A DNA stretch of 64,000 nucleotides from Curvibacter microcysteis (GTDB lineage Bacteria; Pseudomonadota; Gammaproteobacteria; Burkholderiales; Burkholderiaceae_C), in the NCBI RefSeq assembly GCF_028649435.1, contig NZ_JAQSIN010000004.1. One strand, given 5' to 3'. Under the pieces are notes generated by a model. It saw only the letters and a program-made list of their open reading frames with translations. It was not told the DNA's origin and did not search any database. The translations under genes were made by a program, and so were the position numbers. Positions 52,557 through 61,757 of the stretch are shown in pieces. How positions within the stretch are numbered: position 1 is the first letter of the stretch; each line of letters opens with the position of its first letter.

Positions 52557-53176
52557 CAAAGGGTTGTTGGACCGGAAGCTCTATCAGCCCCGCAGTCGCG
52601 GACAAAAATACTGGCAGCCCCAAGTGCCTAGGGAGCCCGTCCTGAACAACCTGAGATTCCGGCCATGAAGACTCGGGACCCGGGAACGCGCCAAAAGCAG
52701 TGGCAACGTCAACAGAAGGGGAAAAGCCACTTGCGCTGTGACATGAGCAGGCTGGCACGCCACAAGCAGGGCTGGACTGACGGCCACTCTGCCAGGGGCA
52801 TTTGCGTCTCATGGCGACAAGCACCAACGCGGTCAGTCGCCAGGGGCGATCCGGCAATGTACCACAGTCGCCCGAGAAGCCCAAGTGGCGACGGGCGCCA
52901 AGGCGGTTGCGCACCACAGTCCGGGCGGCTGCGTCGCAAAAAGGCCTTATTCGCAAAAAACCGTATTGACCCTGCTCAGACGATCTGAAACCATTTGTCA
53001 CATTTGCCCGGCGTCTTTTGCAACCGGGTCTGTGATGGCTTGATTGATGTCCCGGCTCCACCCTTGCTCTCTCTTCAATGACTGGGATGTTTTGTGCCCC
53101 AAACGCTCGCCGCTTTGTCGGCTGGACCTGAGTTCAACCATCGGCCCGCCTGTGACGCCCTGCGTTGGCTTACACC
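52557..53176. other. 620-bp stretch without a recognisable gene
   Basis: Small frames exist on both strands but their products are Arg/Pro/Ser-rich and not protein-like. I see no tRNA, insertion sequence or clear promoter. It must hold the promoters of the divergent small gene/infA pair and of the large sensor gene. Decayed coding sequence is possible. Confidence 0.5.
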
Positions 53177-56100
53177 ATGATCGATAAAGCCCCGGGCAGC
53201 CCGCCAACCTCGGCTTTTGGCTTGCTCGACACCGATACCCGCCCTTATTTCGAACGCTTGTTGCGTTTGGCCAGCAGCCTGTGCGAGACGCCCATGGCCC
53301 AACTGGCCTTGCTGGAAGGGGCTCAGTTGTGCACCAAAGCGCAGTTGAATTGGCCGCTGGAAGGTGGCACCTTGGGCCCGCAACTGAGCCAAGACCTGCT
53401 GGAACAGCACACCGAACCCGACCTGTCACAAGACCCCGTCTGGGCACAGCACCCTTGGGTGAGACCGGTGGACGGCTTGCGCTTCTTGGCCAGCACGCCC
53501 TTGCTCAACGCCAATGGTCAATGCCTGGGCGTGCTCATGGTGGGCGATCGGCAAGTGCGCCAGGTATCGGCCCAGGGCCTGGAATCCCTGGAAGCCTTGG
53601 CCGCCCAAGCTTTGTTGCTGTTGGAGTTTGGTCGGCAGCAAAGCCGGCTCTTGGATGCCGAGGCCCAAAGTGAACAGGCTCTACAACGGCAAAACCTGCA
53701 GGCCGAAGCCCGTCGCATCGCCGGGCAGGTCGCTCAGGTGGGGGGCTGGATCTTGCGCCTGCCCGACCAGCAATTTGCCTGGACCAGCGAAGTGGCCCTG
53801 ATCCACGGCCTGGACCCACAAGCCCAGGTCAGCCCAGCCCAAGCCTTTGCCGCCTATTCGCCTGAGGACCAACCGCGCCTGAGCGCGGCCTACCAGGATT
53901 GCGTTCGACTGGGGCAGCGCTTTGATTTGGAGTTGCAATTGCGGCGGCCAGACCAGCAGCAACTGTGGGTGCGCGTGATCGGCGAAGCCGTGCGCGATGA
54001 ACAGGGCCAGGTGGTGGCGGTGCAGGGGGCGCTGGAAAACATCGATGAACGCAAGCGCAACGAAGAAGCCCTGCGCGAAAGCGAGGAGCGCTTCCGCCTG
54101 GCCGCCCGAGCCACGGCCGATGCGGTGTGGGACTGGAACATCGACACCGACGCCATGTGGTGGAGCGACAGCCTGTCCTCCTTGTTCGGGATCGACTTGC
54201 ACAGCCTGGAAAGCGACAGCCGCTCCTGGACCAGCCGCATTCACCCGGACGACAGTGCACGGGTGCTCGACAGTTTGCAAAGACTGCTGACCAGCACGGG
54301 CACCCAATGGAGTGAGGAATACCGATTCCGGCGCGCCGATGGCAGCCATGCCCCGGTGTTGGACCGCGGCTTCTTGATCCGTGATCCGCGCGGCCTCCCC
54401 CGGCGCATGGTCGGTGGGCTGAAAGACCTGACCGAACAACGCCGTGCCCGAGACGAGGCCCAGCGCGACCTGCAGACCCGCATGAGCATCGTGCGCATCC
54501 AGCAGGAAATCGCCACGGCCGACCTCAACCTGGAAGGCGTTTTGGCCTTGATGGCCGAGCGTGCACGCGAGCTGACCCATGCTGACGGCAGCTCGGTCGA
54601 GCTGTTGGAAAAGCACGAAACCGTGTGCCGTGCGGCCTCGGGCATCCTGCACCTGCGTGTGGGCAACCGGCTGGGCCTGCAAGACACCTTGTCGGGTTTG
54701 GTGCTGCGGCAAAACTTGACGGTGCGCTGCCACGACACCGAGCAGGACCCGCGCGTCAATGTGAATGTCAGCCGCCACCTCGGGGTGCGCTCGGTGATTG
54801 TGGCGCCCTTGTTGAGCGATGACCAGGCGATTGGTGTGATGCGGGTGGTCTCCGCCACGCCGAACGCCTTCACCTTGCACGACGAAACCAACCTGCAAAT
54901 CCTGGTGGCCACCCTGGGTGGGGTCATTCAACGCCACCGCCTGGGTGCCCAGCTGCAGGCCTCGGAAGCCCAGTACCGCTTGTTGTTTGACCTCAATCCG
55001 CAACCGATGTGGGTGCATGACGTGCCGAACTTGCGCATGTTGGCGGCCAACAAGGCCATGCTCGAGCACTACGGCTATGACGCCGAGCGGCTGCGTCAAA
55101 TGAAGGCCTCGGATTTTTGGGTCGACGAAGACAACGACTCACACCAGTCCAAGCTGGCTTCCATCGTCCAGGGTGAAATGCAGCGCGATGCGCGGCGCCG
55201 CCACCTGCGCCAGGATGGTTCGCAAATCGATGTGGAAGTCACTGCCAACACCATCACCTTCAATGGCCAACCGGCCCGCCTGGTGATTGCCAGCGATGTG
55301 ACCGAACGCTTGCGCACCGAACGCGACCTCTTGCGCGTCAGCCGGGCCCAGCGTTTGCTCAGTGCCTGCAATGAGGCCCTGGTGCGGGCCAACACTGAAA
55401 TCGGCTTGCTGCAGGACGTGGCCCGCATCACCGTCGAAATTGGTGGCTACCACATGACCTGGATCGGCTACATCGAAGACGATGACCCGGGCCGCTGGAT
55501 CCGGCCTGTGGCGCGGCACGGCAAGGGCACGGCTTTTCTGGACCAGATCAAGGTGTCCTGGGCCGAAGACTCGCCCCAAGGCCAAGGCCCTGCCGGTTTG
55601 GCCTTGCGCGACAGCCGCATGGTGATCATTGCGGACTTGCGAACGGATGAGCGTTACGCCCCCTGGTTGGCCACCGCTTTGCCCTATGGGCTGCGGGGCC
55701 TGGTGTGTTTGCCACTGCACATCGGCCCTCGGCGCTTTGGTTTGTTTTCGCTGTACTCGTCCGAGGTTTTCCACATCAGCGATGACGAGGTGCAATTGCT
55801 GCAGGCGCTGGCCAAGGACTTGGCCTTTGGCATCAGCAACCTGCGCGCCCGCGAAGAACAAAACCGGCTGCAGCACGCGGTGCTCAAACTGGCCACGGCC
55901 GTCTCGGCCAGCACGGGCACCGAATTCTTCGAACAGCTGGTGCGCAACATGACCGACGCCTTGGGCGCCCAAGCCGGCTTCGTTCTCAGCCTGGAAGCCG
56001 GACAGCCCACCCAGGCCCGCTTGATTGCCGGGCAGGTCAGTGGTCGAGCCTGCTCAGGCGCCAAGTTGTCCTTGGCCGATACCCCTTTTGAAACCCTGCT

Positions 56101-58015
56101 GCGCGATGGCAACTGGCTGGTGCGCACCGACCTGCCGCCCTTGCCAGGACTGCCGCCAGTGGATGGGGCTCAATCCTTGGTGGGCCGCCGTCTGGACAAT
56201 GCAGCCGGCGAACCCATGGGTCTGGTCTGTGCATTGTTCACGCGTGCGCTGACCCAAACCGGCTTCACGGTATCGGCCCTGCATATTTTTGCCTCGCGGG
56301 CAGCGGCAGAACTGGCTCGCCAAGCGGCGGACACCCAGATCCGCGACCAGGCTTCGCTGCTCGACCGGGCGCAGGATGCGATCTTGGTGCACCGCCTCAG
56401 CGGTGGCCTGGTGTACTGGAACCAGGGCGCTGAGCGACTGTACGGCTTCACGGCCCAAGAGGCATTGGACCCCGTGCAGGGCGAGCGCATTGAACGCGAG
56501 TGCCTGCACTTCCAATTGGCCAATTCTCCTGTGCTGCAGGACGGCGAATGGACTGGGGAGATCGAACAGCACCGCAAAGACGGCAGTGCCTTGACTGTGG
56601 AAAGCCGCTGGACCCTGGTGCGCGACGCCTTCGGCTTGGCCGAGTCGATTCTGTCGATCAACACCGACGTCACGGCACGCAAGCACGCCGAGCAAGAAAT
56701 CCAGCGCCTGGCCTTTTTTGACGCACTGACCGAGCTGCCCAATCGGCAACTGCTGATGGACCGCCTGCAGCATGCACTGGCCAGCAGCACCCGCACGGGC
56801 GCTGGCGGCGCGCTGCTGTTCATCGACCTGGACAACTTCAAAACCCTCAACGACACCTTGGGTCACGACCAAGGCGATGAGCTGTTGCGCCAAGTGGCTC
56901 AACGCCTGCTGATGTGTGTGCGCGAAACCGATACCGTGGCCCGCCTCGGCGGTGACGAGTTCGTGGTGATGCTGGAGAACCTGGGAAACAACACCGCCGA
57001 GGTGGTCGAACACGCCAAACGCATCGGAGACAAAGTGCTGGCCACCTTGGGCATGCCGTTCCTGCTGGCCGGCCATCAGCATGAAAGCAGTTGCAGCATC
57101 GGGGTGGCGCCGTTCATGGACGGGCACAAAGGCATCAGCGACCTGCTCAAGCAGGCCGACCTGGCCATGTACCAGGCCAAAACCGCGGGGCGCAACACCC
57201 TGCGCTTCTTTGACCCGGTGATGCAGGCCGAAGTCAGCGCGCGCGCCGCGCTGGAGGCGGCACTGCGCCAAGCCCTGGCGCGCGGCGAGTTTTTGCTGCA
57301 CTACCAGCCGCAAACCGAACAGGGCCAGCAAGTCAGTGGGGTGGAAGCCCTGGTGCGCTGGCGCCACCCGGTGCATGGCATGGTGTCCCCAGCCGACTTC
57401 ATCCCCTTGGCCGAAGACACCGGGCTGATCATTCCCCTGGGTCGCTGGGTGCTGGACACGGCCTGCAACCTGCTGGCGAGTTGGGCCCGCTTCCCCAGCC
57501 ACGCCCATTTGAGCGTGGCGGTCAACGTCAGCTCACGGCAGTTCAAACACCCGGACTTTGTGGAAGATGTGGTCAGCGCACTCCAACAAAGTGGCGCCCG
57601 ACCCGATCGGCTCAAGCTGGAGCTCACCGAAAGCCTGTTGGTGGACGACATGGAAAGCATCATCGAGCGCATGGGCGTGCTCAAGGCGCTGGGCGTGGGC
57701 TTTTCGCTGGACGACTTTGGCACGGGCTACTCCAGCCTCAGCTACCTCAAGCGCCTGCCGCTGGACCAGCTCAAGATCGACCAGTCTTTTGTGCGCGACG
57801 TGCTGACCGACCCCAACGACGCCGCCATTGTGCGCACCATCATCACCCTGGGCCGCAGCCTGGGGCTGGCGGTGATTGCCGAAGGTGTTGAGTCATCGGC
57901 GCAACAAGATTTTTTGGCCAGCCACGACTGCCATGCCTTCCAAGGCTATGCATTTGGCAAACCCATGGCCGCGGCAGAACTGCAAACCTTCTTGCACCAG
58001 CACAGCGTGCATTGA
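53177..58015 (+). CDS. Giant multi-sensor GGDEF-EAL protein (GAF/PAS array)
   Basis: 1,612 residues from ATG 53177; a TTG four codons upstream is less likely. No membrane helix. The order read from the sequence is GAF, PAS, PAS, GAF, PAS, GAF, GAF, PAS, GGDEF, EAL. The GGDEF motif is intact (RLGGDEFVVML, near residue 1260) and so are the EAL parts (VEALVRWRHP, LDDFGTGYSSLSYLK, KIDQSF). It is therefore potentially bifunctional, making and breaking c-di-GMP under the control of at least eight sensory units. GAF-type domains include one with HMTWIGYIEDDDPGRWI, as in light/redox or small-molecule sensors. Convergent with the next c-di-GMP gene. Confidence 0.93.
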   Translation: MIDKAPGSPPTSAFGLLDTDTRPYFERLLRLASSLCETPMAQLALLEGAQLCTKAQLNWPLEGGTLGPQLSQDLLEQHTEPDLSQDPVWAQHPWVRPVDGLRFLASTPLLNANGQCLGVLMVGDRQVRQVSAQGLESLEALAAQALLLLEFGRQQSRLLDAEAQSEQALQRQNLQAEARRIAGQVAQVGGWILRLPDQQFAWTSEVALIHGLDPQAQVSPAQAFAAYSPEDQPRLSAAYQDCVRLGQRFDLELQLRRPDQQQLWVRVIGEAVRDEQGQVVAVQGALENIDERKRNEEALRESEERFRLAARATADAVWDWNIDTDAMWWSDSLSSLFGIDLHSLESDSRSWTSRIHPDDSARVLDSLQRLLTSTGTQWSEEYRFRRADGSHAPVLDRGFLIRDPRGLPRRMVGGLKDLTEQRRARDEAQRDLQTRMSIVRIQQEIATADLNLEGVLALMAERARELTHADGSSVELLEKHETVCRAASGILHLRVGNRLGLQDTLSGLVLRQNLTVRCHDTEQDPRVNVNVSRHLGVRSVIVAPLLSDDQAIGVMRVVSATPNAFTLHDETNLQILVATLGGVIQRHRLGAQLQASEAQYRLLFDLNPQPMWVHDVPNLRMLAANKAMLEHYGYDAERLRQMKASDFWVDEDNDSHQSKLASIVQGEMQRDARRRHLRQDGSQIDVEVTANTITFNGQPARLVIASDVTERLRTERDLLRVSRAQRLLSACNEALVRANTEIGLLQDVARITVEIGGYHMTWIGYIEDDDPGRWIRPVARHGKGTAFLDQIKVSWAEDSPQGQGPAGLALRDSRMVIIADLRTDERYAPWLATALPYGLRGLVCLPLHIGPRRFGLFSLYSSEVFHISDDEVQLLQALAKDLAFGISNLRAREEQNRLQHAVLKLATAVSASTGTEFFEQLVRNMTDALGAQAGFVLSLEAGQPTQARLIAGQVSGRACSGAKLSLADTPFETLLRDGNWLVRTDLPPLPGLPPVDGAQSLVGRRLDNAAGEPMGLVCALFTRALTQTGFTVSALHIFASRAAAELARQAADTQIRDQASLLDRAQDAILVHRLSGGLVYWNQGAERLYGFTAQEALDPVQGERIERECLHFQLANSPVLQDGEWTGEIEQHRKDGSALTVESRWTLVRDAFGLAESILSINTDVTARKHAEQEIQRLAFFDALTELPNRQLLMDRLQHALASSTRTGAGGALLFIDLDNFKTLNDTLGHDQGDELLRQVAQRLLMCVRETDTVARLGGDEFVVMLENLGNNTAEVVEHAKRIGDKVLATLGMPFLLAGHQHESSCSIGVAPFMDGHKGISDLLKQADLAMYQAKTAGRNTLRFFDPVMQAEVSARAALEAALRQALARGEFLLHYQPQTEQGQQVSGVEALVRWRHPVHGMVSPADFIPLAEDTGLIIPLGRWVLDTACNLLASWARFPSHAHLSVAVNVSSRQFKHPDFVEDVVSALQQSGARPDRLKLELTESLLVDDMESIIERMGVLKALGVGFSLDDFGTGYSSLSYLKRLPLDQLKIDQSFVRDVLTDPNDAAIVRTIITLGRSLGLAVIAEGVESSAQQDFLASHDCHAFQGYAFGKPMAAAELQTFLHQHSVH

Positions 58016-58018
58016 GCG

Positions 58019-58036
58019 CGGGGCCCCTGGGCCCCG
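58019..58036. terminator. Bidirectional hairpin between convergent c-di-GMP genes
   Basis: CGGGGCCC (58019-58026) pairs with GGGCCCCG (58029-58036), immediately after the stop of the plus-strand gene and 33 bp before the end of the minus-strand gene. No T-run on either side, so termination would be inefficient or Rho-aided. Confidence 0.4.
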
Positions 58037-58069
58037 TGCGGTGCGCGCGCTGAACCCGTCCGGCGGGCT

Positions 58070-59920
58070 TCAGTGCGGCGTGAGCGCCAGCTCGGCCAGC
58101 CAGTGGTCCACCGCTTGGGGCCGGGAAAACAGAAAGCCCTGCAAACCTTCGCAGCCGTTGGCAAACAAAAAATCCACCTGGCGCTGGTCTTCCACGCCCT
58201 CGGCGATCACCTGCAGGCGAAATTGGCGCGCCATCAGGAGCACCGAGCGCACGATGGCGACATCGCCTTCGTCGTCCGGAACACCGTTGATGAAACTCCG
58301 ATCGATCTTGATCTCGTGGATGGGCAGGCGCTTGAGGTAACCCAGGCTCGAAAACCCCGTGCCAAAGTCGTCGATGGAAAAGCGAATGCCCAGCGCAATC
58401 AGCTCATTCATCTGCACCAGCACGGAATCGGACCGCTCCACCAGCAAGCCTTCGGTGATCTCAAATATCAAACGATCGGCCCGGGCGCCTGTGCGCTGCA
58501 ACAGGGCGCGCACGCGGTCGACAAAGTCCAGTTGGCGAAACTGACGCGGGCTGACATTGACGGACAGCGAAACATCACAAGCCAAGCGCTCCAGCGCCAG
58601 CAAGGTCTGCATGGCTTGTTCCAGCACCCATTCGCCCAAAGGCACGATCAGGCCCGAGGTCTCCGCCACCGGAATGAAGTCGGCCGGCGACACCGGACCG
58701 CGCTCAGGGTGGGTCCAACGCATCAGCAGTTCGGCACCAATGACCGCACGGGCATTGTTGTACTGGGGCTGCACATGAACCGAAAGCTGTCCCAGGGCCA
58801 GCGCTGTTTTGAGGTCTTCCTCGATCAGGAACAGCTTTTCAATTTCGGTCTGCATGCCTGGCTCAAAGGCCGCGACCCGGTTCGCCCCGGTCGATTTGGC
58901 ATGGTTCATGGCCGCATCGGCCTCCCGCAACAGCCCTTCCGCGTCTACCACCACGCCAGGGGCTGGAAACACCGTCACCCCGACGCTGGCGGTGATGCTG
59001 AAATTGTGTTCACCCAAAGGCAAAGGTTGCAGCAGGGACACCCGCAGCTGCTCGGCCATGGACAAAGCATGTTGCAAAGGCACCAGCTTGGCCACCACGC
59101 GGGCACTGGCGCGGTCTTCAGGGGCCAGGTGGGGCAGGAAGACCACAAACTCATCGGCCGCCAAGCGCGCCAGCAAAGCCTGCGGCGGCAAGCCTTCCGA
59201 CAAACGCCGCGCCACACTGGAAAGCAAAGCATCGCCCGTGCTGTGACCCCGTGCATGGTTGAGCCGCTTGAAACCATCCAGATCGACGTGAAACAGCGCT
59301 CCAGACAGGGGTTTGGGGCCTGTTTGCAAGTAAGCCGCCAACTTGACCAGCAGCTGTGCCCGGTTGGGCAGGCCTGTCAGGAGGTCAAAGTAAGCGCGTC
59401 GGTAATTGTCTTCGTCGGCCTTTTTGCGCTCGGTGATGTCCGTGTGCGTTCCGATCATGCGGGTGGGGTGGCCTGCACTGTCACGCGCCACCACCAGGCC
59501 ACGGCTCAAGGTCCATTTCCAATGACCATCCCGGCACAGTGAGCGGTGCTCACTGCGGTAGAACGGCGTGTGGCCTCGCACATGCTGTTGCAGTGCCAGG
59601 TGAACGGCCACGCGGTCTTCGGGGTGGACACGCTCCGAGCCATCGGGATCGCGCAGCAAGTCGTCGTCGGTGTAGCCGTACAGCGCGCGGTATTGGGGCG
59701 AAAAATAGCAGTGCTGCCGCTCGATGTTCCAGTCCCAAACGCCCACAGCAGAGCCTTCGAGCGCGAACTTCCAGCGGGTCTCCGCCTCGCGCAAATCCTG
59801 CTCGGCACGGCGCCGGTCGGACACATTGATGAAAAAACCATGCCAAAGCACAGCCCCACCAGGCTCGGGCAAGGGTTGGGAATGCCCTAAAAACCACTCG
59901 CATCGGCCATCTGGCAACAC
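58070..59920 (-). CDS. C-terminal part (PAS-GGDEF-EAL) of a c-di-GMP protein split by an amber codon
   Basis: 616 residues read from a GTG at 59920. It begins in the middle of a PAS domain (MLPDGRCEWFLGHSQPLPEP), followed by another PAS (about 42-160), a GGDEF domain in which the motif is AADEF (cyclase-dead), and an EAL domain with AELLMRWTHP, DDFGTGFSSLGYLK and KIDRSFI. It should be a phosphodiesterase. The frame is continuous with the upstream 244-residue fragment except for one TAG codon at 59936-59938. A GGAG lies nine bases before the GTG, so re-initiation is possible. Confidence 0.85.
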   Translation of the reverse strand: MLPDGRCEWFLGHSQPLPEPGGAVLWHGFFINVSDRRRAEQDLREAETRWKFALEGSAVGVWDWNIERQHCYFSPQYRALYGYTDDDLLRDPDGSERVHPEDRVAVHLALQQHVRGHTPFYRSEHRSLCRDGHWKWTLSRGLVVARDSAGHPTRMIGTHTDITERKKADEDNYRRAYFDLLTGLPNRAQLLVKLAAYLQTGPKPLSGALFHVDLDGFKRLNHARGHSTGDALLSSVARRLSEGLPPQALLARLAADEFVVFLPHLAPEDRASARVVAKLVPLQHALSMAEQLRVSLLQPLPLGEHNFSITASVGVTVFPAPGVVVDAEGLLREADAAMNHAKSTGANRVAAFEPGMQTEIEKLFLIEEDLKTALALGQLSVHVQPQYNNARAVIGAELLMRWTHPERGPVSPADFIPVAETSGLIVPLGEWVLEQAMQTLLALERLACDVSLSVNVSPRQFRQLDFVDRVRALLQRTGARADRLIFEITEGLLVERSDSVLVQMNELIALGIRFSIDDFGTGFSSLGYLKRLPIHEIKIDRSFINGVPDDEGDVAIVRSVLLMARQFRLQVIAEGVEDQRQVDFLFANGCEGLQGFLFSRPQAVDHWLAELALTPH

Positions 59921-59935
59921 ACAGCGGAACTCCAG

Positions 59936-60670
59936 CTACCAGGGCGACATTTGATCACGCGAAGCCACCACCGATTGCCGCATCAGCTCGCGGTCTTCCG
60001 GGTGCAGGGCAGCCAGAAAGCTGTCTGCACTTTGCTGCAACACGGCCGGGTCCAAGCCAAAGATGTCGACAAAGGCCTGGCTGGCAAAGGGAAACGAGGT
60101 TTGCCCTTGTGGATCGAGCCGAAATTGGTAGATGGCGGCGGGCACAGAGGCCGCCAATTGCTTGATCTGTTGCTGGCGGCGGCGCAATTCCAGCAAGGTG
60201 ATCACTTGCTGGGCCAGTTGCTGAAGCAAATCAAGCTCCAGTTCCGTCCAATCGCGGGACTGCTGGTCCAACACACACAGGCTGCCCAGGACAAACCCTT
60301 CTTCATTGATCAGCGGCACACCGGCATAGGCCCGCACCTGGGGACTGGCCAGCACCCAAGGGTGGGTCGCCAATCGCGGATCTTGTGTGGCGTCCCGCAC
60401 GCTCAAGCGTTGGCCTGAGCTCAACAAATGTTGGCAAAAGCTCTGCTGCAACGGCACTTCCTCTTCCACCAAACCCAGGCGAGCCTTGAACCATTGGCGG
60501 TCTTTGCCCATGAACCCAATGAAAACCAGCGGTGTGCCCAGCAAGGTGCTGGCCAAAGCGGCCAGGTTGTCAAACGCGGTCTCAGGGCCTGAGTCCAGGA
60601 TTTGGTAGCTGTGCAGGGTGTTCAGCCGGGCCAGCTCGGCCTGGTGGTTTTCAGGACTGGGCGGATTCAT
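59936..60670 (-). CDS. N-terminal GAF-PAS fragment of the same c-di-GMP protein
   Basis: 244 residues from ATG 60670. A GAF domain (about 25-165; PLVFIGFMGKDRQWFKARLG and YAGVPLINEEGFVLGSLCVL) is followed by the first half of a PAS domain (QFRLDPQGQTSFPFASQAFV ... ASRDQMSPW), where a TAG stops it. Without the stop the two parts would make one protein of about 866 residues (GAF-PAS-PAS-GGDEF-EAL). A C-to-T change from CAG (Gln) is the simplest origin. As it stands this fragment has only sensory parts. It lies directly beside the origin-like region. Confidence 0.8.
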   Translation of the reverse strand: MNPPSPENHQAELARLNTLHSYQILDSGPETAFDNLAALASTLLGTPLVFIGFMGKDRQWFKARLGLVEEEVPLQQSFCQHLLSSGQRLSVRDATQDPRLATHPWVLASPQVRAYAGVPLINEEGFVLGSLCVLDQQSRDWTELELDLLQQLAQQVITLLELRRRQQQIKQLAASVPAAIYQFRLDPQGQTSFPFASQAFVDIFGLDPAVLQQSADSFLAALHPEDRELMRQSVVASRDQMSPW

Positions 60671-60708
60671 GGCTGCTCGTCACGTTCGGACGCAGAGGGG
60701 CCCAGCAG

Positions 60709-60727
60709 TTGTTCGAAATTCGAACAA
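60709..60727. repeat. 19-bp perfect palindrome beside the origin candidate
   Basis: TTGTTCGAAATTCGAACAA: nine-base arms around one A. It lies 38 bp upstream of the ATG at 60670 and 245 bp before the first origin-like module. It could be an operator for the minus-strand gene or a site for a nucleoid protein. It does not match parS, LexA or DnaA consensus sequences. Confidence 0.8.
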
Positions 60728-60904
60728 AACAGCTTGCAAGGACGGGATGACAGACCGCAGACATGGACAGAGAACGCAAAAGCCCCAAAAACAAAACACA
60801 AATCACAACGCAGACCAGGTCAAGACGCCGTCGACAGGCCGTGATTCTGGCGACAAAAGCGCGCCCAAAGGAACAAAACGAACACTTTTTGCAATGAAAC
60901 CGCG

Positions 60905-60917
60905 TATCAATCATTTT
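60905..60917 (+). promoter_or_regulatory. IHF-like site near the origin candidate
   Basis: TATCAATCATTTT matches 12 of 13 positions of the IHF consensus (WATCAA-N4-TTR). IHF bends origin DNA in enterobacteria. Position 55 bp before the first origin-like module fits, but such a match can arise by chance. Confidence 0.3.
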
Positions 60918-60971
60918 TATCGTTTGAAACCGCAGTATTCATCAAAGAAGGGCCCGACAACTTGTTCCTGT

Positions 60972-61184
60972 CTTCTTCTTTGTATTCAATATATTGAAAT
61001 AGTAGTAGTAGTAAGGGTCGACTTGCGCTGTGGATAAGTTCATATTTTTCATAAAAATCAGTGACTTAGCTCCACGTGAAGTCTGTGTGTAGAGCACTCT
61101 CAAGCGTTCTTCAGAGCAGACAACAACTCCGCGCTTTTCAGCTTGTCTGTGGACAAGCTGGTACTTGTGCCAGATTTATCCCCA
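60972..61184 (+). other. Origin-like module A: AT block, DnaA-trio repeats, three DnaA boxes
   Basis: In order: a 23-bp AT-rich block shared with module B (60972-60994), four TAG triplets and a TAA (61000-61014), a 14-bp GC-richer spacer (61015-61028), a perfect DnaA box TGTGGATAA (61029-61037), an inverted repeat GACTT/AAGTC with an 11-base loop (61063-61083), TGTGGACAA (61148-61156) inside the hairpin AGCTTGTC/GACAAGCT (61140-61159), and TTATCCCCA (61176-61184). The TAG run, GC spacer and DnaA box are in the order and orientation of the basal unwinding system known from bacterial origins. Confidence 0.75.
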
Positions 61185-61757
61185 AACTTGTTCCTCATCT
61201 GGCGCCAAAACGCGGCTTGGCGGTCTTGGTGCTGAAAACAACAAGAATTCCCTTGTTTATTGGAGGGGTATGCCTTGAATGGCGCTGGGAGGCGCTTTTG
61301 GCGGCGCGCCAAGGGCTGAAACCTGGCTTTTGACAGCGTTTGCAAGCCCACTTTGTGGAATTTCGGCCTCGGAGAGGCTGGTGACTGCGCGTTGAGCGGG
61401 TGGAGAGCCGTTCCAGCGACCCCAAGGCGGTTTGTTTGAGTGGGTGATCCCCATGGTGCGCGGCTGTTGCGCCGGCCTCAGAGCGCTGAAACGGCCGGCA
61501 ACGCAGGGCATGTGCCCAGAATCGATTTTGAAGCGTCTCGTTGAACAGCGCGTGCGGGTTCGGACGGTGGATCAGGACTCGAACCGTTTTTGGTTTTGCG
61601 CCACTTGGCGCCTCAAAACCGATGTTCCGTGCCAGACCTGGCCTCTGTCCCGAAACGTTGATTTTGAAGCCCCTGTTTTTGTCGTCGCGCCGTTGCTTTT
61701 CAAGCCAGCCGAACCTGTTCCAGCCGATGCCGAAGGCGAGGCGTTAGACGCTTCTGA
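61185..61757. other. Spacer between the two origin-like modules
   Basis: 573 bp without a credible gene. The text GATTTTGAAGC occurs twice (near 61523 and 61661), the only internal repeat I noticed. Base composition is closer to the chromosome than the modules themselves. A 116-codon frame at 61432-61782 runs into module B and is not protein-like. Confidence 0.6.

Noticed and set aside
52480..53061. A 193-codon minus-strand frame in the gap before the giant sensor gene
   Set aside because: It overlaps the small gene at 52308-52556, has a low-complexity composition rich in Arg, Ser, Pro and Cys, and no recognisable domain.
61073..61078. CACGTG core within TCCACGTGAAG as a possible parS site
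   Set aside because: Only about half of the flanking bases match the parS consensus and module B has no counterpart; no perfect parS was seen in the window.
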